A stretch of DNA of 14,303 nt. Origin: JBHJOF01 sp050330055 (lineage in GTDB: Bacteria; Pseudomonadota; Alphaproteobacteria; Kiloniellales; JAKSDN01). Below, in pieces: positions 6,778-13,941 of this stretch (position 1 is the first letter of the stretch; each line of letters begins with the position of its first letter). The notes under the pieces are model-generated. The model saw nothing but the letters and a program-made list of their open reading frames with translations. It did not search any database and was not told where the DNA came from. The stretch is taken from assembly GCA_050330055.1 (NCBI GenBank), contig JBHJOF010000408.1, positions 1-14,303 on the forward strand, written 5' to 3'. Both the position numbers and the translations under genes were made by a program.

Positions 6778-7539
6778 ATGACCTACTGTCTCGGCATCAA
6801 GGTGCGGGAAGGCTTGGTCTGCCTGTCGGACGGCCGGGTTACCAGCGGCACTCAGGTCACCAATGCTTACAAGTCGACGCTGCATGGCCCTTCCGGCGCC
6901 CAGTTCTGCGTCATGACCTCGGGCCTGCGCTCGCTCCGGGACAAGACCCTGGCCTACCTCGACCGCGGCATGCGCAAGACGCAGCCGCAGGGCTATCCTT
7001 CGGTGCTGGATGCGGTCAACGACTACTGCCGCTACCTGCGCCAGGTGGCCGAAGAGGACCGTGCCGGCCTCGAGATCTCGAACCTGACCTTCAACCTGCA
7101 CGCCATCATCGCCGGCCAGCTGCCGGACGACCCCGAGCCCTCCATGTACCTGGTCTATCCGGAAGCGAACTGGATCGAAGTCGAGGAGCGCACGCCCTAC
7201 CTCTCGATCGGCGCCACGACCTACGGCAAGCCGATTCTGGACCGCGCGCTGCGCTACGACACGCCGCTGCGCATCGTGCTCAAGCTGGCCTACCTGTCGT
7301 TCGACTCGACCCGCACCAGCTCGGCCGACGTCGGCTTCCCGCTCGACATGATGACTTACGCGCGCGCCGATCGCCGCTGGCGCCAGGTCCAGTACGAGCA
7401 GGATGATCTGCGGAACGAGCGCCAGTGGTGGAATGAGCACATCACCCAACTGGCGCACGATATGCCGGACGGTCCCTGGGTCGAGAGCCTGCTGCCGCCC
7501 GAGAGCGCCGCCCGCCTGACGGTTGTCCAGGACGACTAG
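6778..7539 (+). CDS. Proteasome-type Ntn-hydrolase peptidase, Anbu-like
   Basis: This 253-residue protein belongs to the Anbu-type branch of proteasome/HslV-like peptidases. The sequence opens MTYCLGIKVREGL, so removing Met1 exposes Thr as the N-terminal nucleophile. Counting from that Thr, Asp17 (in LSDGR) matches the conserved proteasomal aspartate. Lys31 (in NAYKST) is the nearest candidate for the Lys33-equivalent. The following FCVMTSGLRSLRD block and the C-terminal region with VGFPLDMMTYA, then YEQDDLRNERQWW and DGPW, also match the family layout. The start at ATG 6778 is dictated by the catalytic Thr; an upstream extension to 6715 would bury it. The ribosome site is weak. Anbu genes commonly sit with a circularly permuted ATP-grasp protein, an alpha-E protein and a transglutaminase-like protein; none of these is here. 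It stands alone, divergent from a phasin gene. Its substrates are unknown, as for the family. Confidence 0.85.
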   Translation: MTYCLGIKVREGLVCLSDGRVTSGTQVTNAYKSTLHGPSGAQFCVMTSGLRSLRDKTLAYLDRGMRKTQPQGYPSVLDAVNDYCRYLRQVAEEDRAGLEISNLTFNLHAIIAGQLPDDPEPSMYLVYPEANWIEVEERTPYLSIGATTYGKPILDRALRYDTPLRIVLKLAYLSFDSTRTSSADVGFPLDMMTYARADRRWRQVQYEQDDLRNERQWWNEHITQLAHDMPDGPWVESLLPPESAARLTVVQDD

Positions 7540-7563
7540 CGCACGACCAGCATCGGACGCTCG

Positions 7564-8337
7564 TCACAGGCCGCGCAGGCCCGCTTGGCCGACCTCCAGT
7601 TCGAAGTAGACCCCTGCGCCGGCAAGGCGGAGATTTCGATTGATCGACTTCGCGCGTATGCTCTCGTCGAGGTCACGCGGCCGGGGCGGATTGAGCGCGA
7701 TGCCGGTGCCGTCGAACAGCAGAAGTTGGTTCGGAAAGGTCAGGCTGGCGTAGCGCTCCGAGGGGAATACCCAGGCGTTCAGAAAGAAGGTCCCGCCGCG
7801 GCAGCCGCTGGCCACCCAGTAGAAGGCGTTTGAGTGCAGCCGCTTGCCTACGGGCGGCGGCGCGAACACGCCGCTTTCCGCCATGGCAGCCGAAAAGCGC
7901 GCAAACTCGCCAGGCGTCATGCGGTCGTCGCTGCGGGTCCAGCGCCAGGAAGCCAGAACATCGTCGAAGCGGAGATTGACCTGCGCGGCGATGCCGGCCC
8001 CGGTCAGCACCCGTGTCGTCACTGCTGCTCCGCCACCGGAGGCCCCCTCGCCGATTGGGGCGACTTCGTAGCTGCGTATCTGTTCGTTGTAGTGGCCGTT
8101 GTAGACGAAGCGATAGAAGTCGGCCGACCCGGCCTGGCAGCTGCGTCGAATGTCTTCCCCGCCAACATAGCGGAACCAGGTGAGTTTTATCGCCAGTGGG
8201 TTGTCTATGCTGGGTTCGTAGCCGGGCCCGCCACGGTCTCCGGGCGTGCAGGCGGCTCCCGCACCGAGTAACAAAATTGCGACCAGCGATCGGCCCGCAG
8301 GCCCGAGCAAAGCAAAAATCCTCCCAAGAATCTGCAC
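7564..8337 (-). CDS. Exported protein of unknown function, probable lipoprotein
   Basis: I do not recognise this 257-residue protein. The GTG start at 8337 is supported by GGGAGG five bases upstream; an ATG at 8394 would give a longer, charged leader without such a site. The N-terminus has a basic n-region (Arg6, Arg16), a hydrophobic run at 18-29 (LVAILLLGAGAA) and Cys30 followed by TPG. This suggests a signal peptide with lipid attachment at Cys30. The -3 residue is Gly rather than the usual Leu, so the lipobox is non-standard. The mature part has no membrane helices. It carries two more cysteines (in RRSCQAG and SGCRGG), which could form a disulphide, and many aromatic residues, suggesting a beta-rich periplasmic domain. 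It is convergent with the Anbu-like gene and divergent from the carboxypeptidase gene. Its job cannot be inferred. Confidence 0.75.
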   Translation of the reverse strand: MQILGRIFALLGPAGRSLVAILLLGAGAACTPGDRGGPGYEPSIDNPLAIKLTWFRYVGGEDIRRSCQAGSADFYRFVYNGHYNEQIRSYEVAPIGEGASGGGAAVTTRVLTGAGIAAQVNLRFDDVLASWRWTRSDDRMTPGEFARFSAAMAESGVFAPPPVGKRLHSNAFYWVASGCRGGTFFLNAWVFPSERYASLTFPNQLLLFDGTGIALNPPRPRDLDESIRAKSINRNLRLAGAGVYFELEVGQAGLRGL

Positions 8338-8486
8338 TCTAGCCTCCCTGTGCCGGCAGCCTTGTGGTCTCGTTAACCAAATCGCAAAGATCAAGAGCTA
8401 GTTTAGATTACCTGGACAGAGAGCTCGCGATTCCTTAGAATCAACCGGGATTCAAGGGGGTACGCGTTAGTCTTTGGGAGACGGTT

Positions 8487-10013
8487 GTGCTTCTGGCGGG
8501 TAACCAGTTGTTGTGCAAGTTGTATTTTCGGTCGAGGCTGAGCGGCCTCCTGGCCCTGATCGCACTTGCTGTCATCTTTCTGCCGATCGACGCCGCCGAG
8601 GCGCGTCGTTACGCTTCGATCGTAATCGATGCAGACTCCGGCCAGGTGCTGCACGCCGAGAATGCGGACCGCCAAGCCTTTCCGGCATCCCTCACCAAGA
8701 TGATGACGCTCTACCTGGCGTTCGAGGCCCTCGACCTCGGCAAGCTCAAGATGAGCCAGCCGCTCACGGTCTCCAAGCGCGCCGCCGGCATGCCGCCCTC
8801 CAAGCTCGGCTTGCGGCCGGGCCAGACCATCCTGGTCAAAGACGCGATCATGGCGCTGATCACCAAGTCGGCCAACGACGTGGCGGCGGTGGTGGCCGAG
8901 GCTCTGGGCGGCAGCGAGGCCGACTTTGCCCGGATGATGACCCAGAAGGCCCAGGCCCTCGGCATGAGCCGGACCCAGTTCCGCAACGCCTCCGGCCTGC
9001 CTAACAAACAGCAGCTCAGCACGGCCCGCGACATGGCTCGCCTGGCGCAGGCGCTGATGCGGCATTTCCCGAGCTATTACAAGCTCTTCTCTACCCGTTC
9101 CTTCACCTACAAAGGGCATACCTATCCAAACCATAACCGCCTGCTGCGCACCTATAGCGGCACGGACGGCATAAAGACCGGCTATACCCACGCCTCCGGC
9201 TACAATCTGGTCGCCTCTACCGTCCGCGACAATCGCCGGATCATCGCCGTCGTGTTCGGCGGCAAGACCAGCCGCTCGCGGGACAAGCACATGGCCAATC
9301 TGCTGGACCGCGGCTTCTCCAGGATCCAGACGGCCTCGCGCATCGAGCCATTGCCCACGTCACCGCGGCGTAAGCCGCTCGCGGAACCGGATGCGGTTCA
9401 GGTTGCGACCGCGCCGGCCGAAAGTACGCCGAAAGGCGCCGAGTCCATGCTGGCCACGGCCGCCGGCGTGGCCGCAGCGGCCCTGGTGCAGCCGGCCCTG
9501 GCGGAGGACGCCGACCGGCAGGCGGCCGAGGCACCGCCTGGCTGCCCAGCGACGGCCCGCGTTTCCTCGAGATTCCGAAGCGCGAGAACTACCTCAGCGC
9601 GCGCGGTGCCCCCAACTCGCCGGTGCCGAACCCGCCGGCATTCGCGGCGATCCCGGAGCGCAGCGACTATGACAGCGCCCAGGGCTCGGGCGAATCGCCG
9701 GTTCCAATGCCGCCGCCCTACGCCTCGATTCCGCGGCGCCCGGCGATCCATGACCTGGAGGCCTCCGCGGCGCCGAGTGCCGGGCATGGCCAGCCGGCAG
9801 CCCAGGATGACGCGCAGTTCAAGCTGGTCGCCAAGCGCAGCCAGCCCGAGAATGCCGCCTGGGGCATTCAGGTCGGCGCCTTTCGGCAGATCGCCCCGGC
9901 GCAGGTTGCCGCCGAGCACGCCGCACAGCGATTGCCGAGCGATCTCCGCCAAGCGAGGATCAACATCAGCCCGATGGCGGACAAGGAGGGCAGGGTGTTC
10001 CGCGCCCGCTTGA
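8487..10013 (+). CDS. D-alanyl-D-alanine carboxypeptidase (peptidase S11, PBP5/6 type), frame broken near 9531-9541
   Basis: This enzyme trims the terminal D-Ala from peptidoglycan pentapeptides in the periplasm. GTG 8487 has GGGAG six bases upstream. Residues 1-38 form a signal peptide with hydrophobic core 19-33 and an AEA cleavage region. All three catalytic motifs are present: SLTK at 68-71, SAN at 128-130 and KTG at 230-232. The catalytic domain ends near residue 285 and is followed by a Pro/Ala-rich linker. The linker contains an odd Ala-rich hydrophobic stretch at about 321-340. From about 9537 this frame becomes arginine/serine-rich with poor GC3 and runs to a stop at 10013. The adjacent frame becomes GC3-rich and encodes a SPOR domain. 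One missing base around 9531-9541 explains this; restoring it gives a single protein of about 540 residues ending at 10108. The catalytic domain is intact, so the truncated form could still be active. Confidence 0.92.
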   Translation: MLLAGNQLLCKLYFRSRLSGLLALIALAVIFLPIDAAEARRYASIVIDADSGQVLHAENADRQAFPASLTKMMTLYLAFEALDLGKLKMSQPLTVSKRAAGMPPSKLGLRPGQTILVKDAIMALITKSANDVAAVVAEALGGSEADFARMMTQKAQALGMSRTQFRNASGLPNKQQLSTARDMARLAQALMRHFPSYYKLFSTRSFTYKGHTYPNHNRLLRTYSGTDGIKTGYTHASGYNLVASTVRDNRRIIAVVFGGKTSRSRDKHMANLLDRGFSRIQTASRIEPLPTSPRRKPLAEPDAVQVATAPAESTPKGAESMLATAAGVAAAALVQPALAEDADRQAAEAPPGCPATARVSSRFRSARTTSARAVPPTRRCRTRRHSRRSRSAATMTAPRARANRRFQCRRPTPRFRGARRSMTWRPPRRRVPGMASRQPRMTRSSSWSPSAASPRMPPGAFRSAPFGRSPRRRLPPSTPHSDCRAISAKRGSTSARWRTRRAGCSAPA

Positions 10014-10108
10014 TGGGCTTCGATGAAGCCGACGCCAGGCGCGCCTGCAGCCGGCTGGAAGCCCTCAAGATCTCTTGCTACGTGGTGACACCCGCCGCGA
10101 GCGGCTGA
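9539..10108 (+). pseudogene. SPOR-domain C-terminus of the carboxypeptidase, displaced by one frame
   Basis: Read in the frame of TGG 9539 to TGA 10106-10108, this stretch encodes about 189 residues. A proline-rich linker comes first (LPSDGPRFLEIPKREN, then repeated PxPPxxAxIP motifs around NPPAFAAIPE and MPPPYASIPRRP). An 80-residue SPOR domain follows, with AAWGIQVGAFRQIAPAQ, VFRARLMGFDEADARRAC and CYVVTPA. SPOR domains bind denuded glycan strands at division sites and would bring the carboxypeptidase to the septum. No good start codon with a ribosome site precedes it, so it should be part of the upstream gene. GC3 is high in this frame only after about 9537 and in the carboxypeptidase frame only before it. 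It is either a sequencing or assembly indel or a true loss of the domain. No slippery heptamer is visible. Confidence 0.8.
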
Positions 10109-10114
10109 GCGAGC

Positions 10115-10128
10115 GGCGGGCTACCGCC
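10115..10128. terminator. Short hairpin between convergent genes
   Basis: GGCGG (10115-10119) and CCGCC (10124-10128) pair around a 4-base loop in the 39-base gap between two convergent stop codons. There is no T-run, so this is positional evidence only. Confidence 0.25.
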
Positions 10129-10147
10129 CCTCACGTTCCTGAACTGC

Positions 10148-11527
10148 TCAGAACTTGGGCGGCCGCAGCCCGCTTTCGACGAGCTGGGCGGTCAGCGCCA
10201 CCTTGAGCCGCTGCAGGCCCGACTCATCGCCAGCTTCACAGCGCGCCACCAGCACGTCCTGCGTGTTCGAGGCGCGCAGCAGCCACCAGCCGTCCGGGGT
10301 CTTCACCCGGACTCCGTCGATGTCGGTCACCTTCGCGTTGTCGGCCCGCAGGCGATCCCGCACTTCGGCAATGACGGCGGTCTTGCGATCCTCGGCGCAG
10401 GGAAAGCGGATTTCTGGCGTGTTGACCACGGCAGGCAGGGAATCGCGGAACTCGGCCAGGCTCTGCTCCGAGTTCGCCACGATCGAGAGCAGGCGCACCG
10501 CCGCATAGAGTGCGTCGTCGTAGCCGTAGTAGCGATCGGCGAAGAACAGGTGGGCGCTCATCTCGCCGGCGAAGGGCGCGCCCTCCTCCACCATCTTGCT
10601 CTTGATCAGGGAGTGCCCGGTCTTCCACATGATCGGCCGGCCGCCGGCCCGGGCGATCTCGTCGAACAGCACCTGGCTCGCCTTGACGTCGGCGATGATG
10701 GTGGCGCCAGGCCGGTCGGCGAGCACGTCGCGCGCCAGCAGCAGCATGAGCTGGTCGCCCCAGAGCACCCGCCCCTGACCATCGACCGCGCCAATGCGAT
10801 CGCCGTCGCCATCGAAGGCGATACCGAGGTCGCAGCTCTCGGCAACAACCGTCTCCTGGAGCTGGCGCAGGTTCTCGGGCACCGTTGGGTCGGGATGGTG
10901 CGCCGGAAAGGTGCCGTCGACGGTCTCGTTGAGCAGCAGGTGTGAGCCCGGCACTCGATCGCAGAGCGCCACCATGGCATCGCCGGCCGCGCCATTGCCG
11001 GCGTCCCAGGCCACCTTCAGCGGCCGCGTGCCACGGTAGTCCTGTGCCACGCGGGAGACGTAGTCGTCCTGGACCCAGCGATCCACGACGGCGCCCTTGC
11101 CCGATTCGTAGTCGGCCGCCGCCGCGATGTCGCCGAGATACTGGATGTCGGCGCCGAAGTAGGAGCTCTTCTCCAGCACCAGCTTGAAGCCGTTGTAGTC
11201 CGGCGGGTTGTGCGAGCCCGTCACCATGATCCCGCCGTCGACCGGCAGGGTATAGGCCGCAAAGTACAGCATGGGCGTCGGGCCGCGGCCGATACGCGTG
11301 ACCGCCAGGCCGCAGTCGACCAGGCCGCGGGTCAACGCCGCCTCGAGCTCCGGCGAGGACAGACGGCCGTCGTAGCCGACGGCGATGCGGCTGCCGCCAC
11401 GCCGCCGCATGACCGTGCCGAAGGCGCGCCCCAGGGCATAGGCATCGTCGCTCGACAGGGTCTGTCCGACGATGCCGCGGATGTCGTATTCGCGCAGGAT
11501 CGTCGGGTTGAAGCGGTGGCCGCTCAC
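10148..11527 (-). CDS. Phosphomannomutase/phosphoglucomutase (AlgC/ManB type)
   Basis: This enzyme interconverts hexose 6-phosphates and 1-phosphates, supplying glucose-1-phosphate to GalU and/or mannose-1-phosphate to GDP-mannose synthesis. The 459-residue length fits bifunctional AlgC-type enzymes. Key loops are visible: the phosphoserine loop VTGSHNPPDYNGFK with Ser105, the metal loop DGDGDR at 239-244, the sugar-specificity loop GEMSAH at 321-326 and the phosphate-binding loop RASNT at 418-422. The N-terminal FNPTILREYDIRG motif is typical. The sugar loop normally reads GEMSGH; here Ala325 replaces Gly. I chose GTG 11527 because it overlaps the ugd stop as GTGA and lies eight residues before the conserved ILREYDIRG; longer starts would run back into ugd. 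Coupling to ugd places it in the UDP-sugar operon. Specificity between mannose and glucose cannot be settled from sequence alone. Confidence 0.94.
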   Translation of the reverse strand: MSGHRFNPTILREYDIRGIVGQTLSSDDAYALGRAFGTVMRRRGGSRIAVGYDGRLSSPELEAALTRGLVDCGLAVTRIGRGPTPMLYFAAYTLPVDGGIMVTGSHNPPDYNGFKLVLEKSSYFGADIQYLGDIAAAADYESGKGAVVDRWVQDDYVSRVAQDYRGTRPLKVAWDAGNGAAGDAMVALCDRVPGSHLLLNETVDGTFPAHHPDPTVPENLRQLQETVVAESCDLGIAFDGDGDRIGAVDGQGRVLWGDQLMLLLARDVLADRPGATIIADVKASQVLFDEIARAGGRPIMWKTGHSLIKSKMVEEGAPFAGEMSAHLFFADRYYGYDDALYAAVRLLSIVANSEQSLAEFRDSLPAVVNTPEIRFPCAEDRKTAVIAEVRDRLRADNAKVTDIDGVRVKTPDGWWLLRASNTQDVLVARCEAGDESGLQRLKVALTAQLVESGLRPPKF

Positions 11528-12879
11528 GCCTTGGCTTTCCCGTGGCTGGTCAGCGGGCGTCCGACCAGCGGCCCGCTCGGCCGCCCGATGCAGCTGTAGC
11601 GGAATCCGGCCTCGGCCATCTGGCGCGGATCGTAGATGTTGCGCAGATCGACCATCACCGGCGCCTTGAGCATGGCCTTCATGCGATCGAAATCGAGCGC
11701 CCGGAACTCGTTCCATTCGGTGAGAATGACCAGGGCATCGGCGCCGTCCATCGCTTCGTAGGCGCTGTTGCACCAGACCACGTCCTTGAGCAGCTTGCGC
11801 GCTTCGTCCATGCCTTCCGGATCGAAGGCGCGCAGGGTGGCGCCGCCCTGTTGCAGCGCCGGGACGATGTCCAGGCTGGGGGAATCCCGCATATCGTCGG
11901 TGTTCGGCTTGAAGGTCAGGCCGAGCACCGCGACGGTCTTGCCGGCGACCGAACCGTCGCAGGCCACGACGACCTTGTCCGCCATGCTCTTCTTGCGCTG
12001 GTCGTTGATGTCGATCACCGCCTCGACGATGCGCGTCGGCGCGCCGACCTGCTGCGCCGTGCGGGCCAGCGCCAGCGTGTCCTTGGGGAAGCAGGAGCCG
12101 CCGTAGCCCGGCCCGGCGTGCAGGAACTTCCTTCCGATGCGGCCGTCGAGACCGATGCCGCGCGCCACGTCGTGCACGTCGCCGCCGACCTTCTCGCAGA
12201 GGTCGGCCATCTCGTTGATGAAGGTGATCTTGGTGGCCAGGAAGGCGTTGGCGGCGTACTTGGTGATCTCGGCTGTTTCCAGGGTGGTGAAGATGATCGG
12301 GGTCTCGAGCAGGTAGAGCGGCCGATAGAGCCGGCGCATGATCTCGCGCGCCCGCTCGCTCTCGGCGCCGATCACCACCCGGTCGGGCCGCATGAAATCG
12401 TTGATGGCCGAGCCCTCGCGCAGGAACTCCGGGTTGGAGACCATGTCGAAGTCGGCCTCGGGGTTCTCTTCGCGGATGATGCGCGCGACCTCGCGCCCGG
12501 TGCCGACCGGGACCGTCGACTTGGTGACCACGACGCAGTAGCCGCGCATCGCCTTGGCGATCTCGCGCGCCGCGCCGTGCACGTAGCTGAGATCGGCGTG
12601 GCCGTCGCCGCGCCGGCTCGGGGTGCCGACGGCGATGAAGACGGCATCGGCCTCGCCGACCGCTTCCGCCAGGTCGGTGGTGAACGACAAGCGGCCGGCC
12701 GCCGCATTGCTGACTACGAGCTGCTCCAAGCCCGGCTCGTAGATCGGGATCTCACCCTTCTTGAGGCGCTCGATCTTGCCGCTGTCCTTGTCGACACAGA
12801 CCACCTCGGTGCCGAACTCGGAAAAGCAGGCGCCGGACACGAGGCCCACGTAGCCGGTGCCGATCATCGCTATTCTCAT
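11524..12879 (-). CDS. ugd: UDP-glucose 6-dehydrogenase
   Basis: Ugd oxidises UDP-glucose to UDP-glucuronate with two NAD+ in the cytoplasm, feeding capsule, exopolysaccharide or lipid decoration. The 451-residue length is normal for the bacterial family. The N-terminal Rossmann motif is GTGYVG at 7-12, with acidic Asp30 at the end of the second strand, consistent with NAD+. Catalytic-site blocks are SNPEFLREGSA at 148-158, ITKYAANAF with Lys207 and Asn211, and GPGYGGSCFPKD with the thioester cysteine Cys263. The C-terminal UDP-binding domain follows (LGLTFKPNTDDMRDSPS). ATG 12879 has GGAG eight bases upstream. The last bases overlap the mutase start (GTGA), and galU ends 27 bases before the ugd start. 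The C-terminal tail after the family core is short and basic. I am confident of the reaction; the end polysaccharide is unknown. Confidence 0.97.
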   Translation of the reverse strand: MRIAMIGTGYVGLVSGACFSEFGTEVVCVDKDSGKIERLKKGEIPIYEPGLEQLVVSNAAAGRLSFTTDLAEAVGEADAVFIAVGTPSRRGDGHADLSYVHGAAREIAKAMRGYCVVVTKSTVPVGTGREVARIIREENPEADFDMVSNPEFLREGSAINDFMRPDRVVIGAESERAREIMRRLYRPLYLLETPIIFTTLETAEITKYAANAFLATKITFINEMADLCEKVGGDVHDVARGIGLDGRIGRKFLHAGPGYGGSCFPKDTLALARTAQQVGAPTRIVEAVIDINDQRKKSMADKVVVACDGSVAGKTVAVLGLTFKPNTDDMRDSPSLDIVPALQQGGATLRAFDPEGMDEARKLLKDVVWCNSAYEAMDGADALVILTEWNEFRALDFDRMKAMLKAPVMVDLRNIYDPRQMAEAGFRYSCIGRPSGPLVGRPLTSHGKAKA

Positions 12880-12906
12880 ACTGAGGACTCCGTCCTGATA
12901 GGAAGG

Positions 12907-13806
12907 TCAGCCGGCCGCCCGGGCGGCGTCACGCCGCTGGCCGTAGCGCTCCAGAATATCGGCCATGGCCTCGCCAAGGTCGGGGCGCTGCAAGGCATAG
13001 GCGACCGTCGCCTCCAGGAACCCGGCCTTGCTGCCGCAGTCGAAGCGCACGCCCTCGAAGCGCAGGCCGTGGAAGGGAACCGTGCCGATGGTGCGGGCCA
13101 TGGCGTCGGTCAGCTGGATCTCGCCGCCGGCACCGCGCTCCTGGCGGTCGAGCTCGCGGAACACGGCGGGATCGAGGATGTAGCGTCCGATGATAGAGAG
13201 GTTGGAGGGAGCATCGGCCGGCTTCGGCTTCTCGACCAGGCCCTTGGCCCGCGCCAGACGGCCGTCGTCCTCGGCGATGTCGAGGATGCCGTAGCGGTCG
13301 GTGTGCTCCCTTGGCACCTCCTCGACGGCGACCAGGTTGCCGCCGACCTGGGCGTGGGCCTCGACCATCTGCTTCAGGCAGGGCACCTGGGCCAGAACCA
13401 AGTCGTCGGGCAGGATCACGGCAAAGGGCTCGTCGCCCACTAGGTGGCGCGCGCACCAGACCGCGTGACCAAGGCCGAGCGGCTCCTGCTGACGCGTGAA
13501 GGCGACCTGGCCCGGCGCCAGGCGGGCAGCCTCGACCACGCGCAACGCCTCCTGCTTGCCGCCCGCGCTCAAAGCCTTCTGCAGCTCCGGGTTGAGATCG
13601 AAGTGATCCTCGATCGCGCCCTTGCCGCGGCTGGTAACGAATATGAATTCCTCGCAGCCGGCCGCGCGGGCCTCCTCGACGACATATTGAATCAAGGGCT
13701 TGTCGACCACGGGCAGCATTTCCTTGGGCATGGCCTTGGTCGCCGGCAGGAAACGCGTGCCGAGGCCGGCAACCGGAAAAACCGCCTTGCGGATCGGAGA
13801 CGTCAT
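12907..13806 (-). CDS. galU: UTP-glucose-1-phosphate uridylyltransferase
   Basis: GalU makes UDP-glucose from UTP and glucose-1-phosphate, the step between the mutase and Ugd encoded downstream. The 299-residue product has the nucleotidyltransferase signature near the start (VFPVAGLGTRFLPATKAMPK at 9-28, then EMLPVVDKP to residue 37). It also has the YVVEEARAAG helix, the QQEPLGLGHAV motif at 106-115, LPDD at 132-135 and the later VEKPKP and LDCGSKAGF-type segment (here FDCGSKAGF) near the C-terminal end. These are standard for bacterial GalU. ATG 13806 is chosen because MTSPIRKAVFPVAG matches the family start. The frame stays open upstream to 13872, but the added residues do not fit the family and AGGAA lies upstream of 13806. 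It is probably the first gene of a galU-ugd-mutase operon. The 135-base gap before it shows no clear promoter that I would defend. Confidence 0.97.
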   Translation of the reverse strand: MTSPIRKAVFPVAGLGTRFLPATKAMPKEMLPVVDKPLIQYVVEEARAAGCEEFIFVTSRGKGAIEDHFDLNPELQKALSAGGKQEALRVVEAARLAPGQVAFTRQQEPLGLGHAVWCARHLVGDEPFAVILPDDLVLAQVPCLKQMVEAHAQVGGNLVAVEEVPREHTDRYGILDIAEDDGRLARAKGLVEKPKPADAPSNLSIIGRYILDPAVFRELDRQERGAGGEIQLTDAMARTIGTVPFHGLRFEGVRFDCGSKAGFLEATVAYALQRPDLGEAMADILERYGQRRDAARAAG

Positions 13807-13941
13807 GTCGGGAATGAGTTCCTGGTGCGAGGTCAAAGTCGCGCGCAAGCCTAAAGAAAATCCTAATGCCACAGGCCGCAGGGCCAGACAAGCAGTCCGG
13901 TCGTGACAATTGCCGGTCCTCGCCTTCCGCTGTCCGAAAGG

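Noticed and set aside
8372..8377. TTAACC as a CtrA half-site between the lipoprotein and carboxypeptidase genes
   Set aside because: The second TTAA half at the required spacing is absent, so a single match is not evidence of CtrA control.
9520..9550. Programmed ribosomal frameshift to join the carboxypeptidase and SPOR frames
   Set aside because: No X-XXY-YYZ slippery heptamer or clear downstream pseudoknot is visible at the switch point; a simple indel is more economical.
11542..13443. A 633-codon open frame on the plus strand opposite ugd and galU
   Set aside because: It runs across two conserved genes and the gap between them, with low-complexity antisense composition; it is a GC-rich shadow frame.
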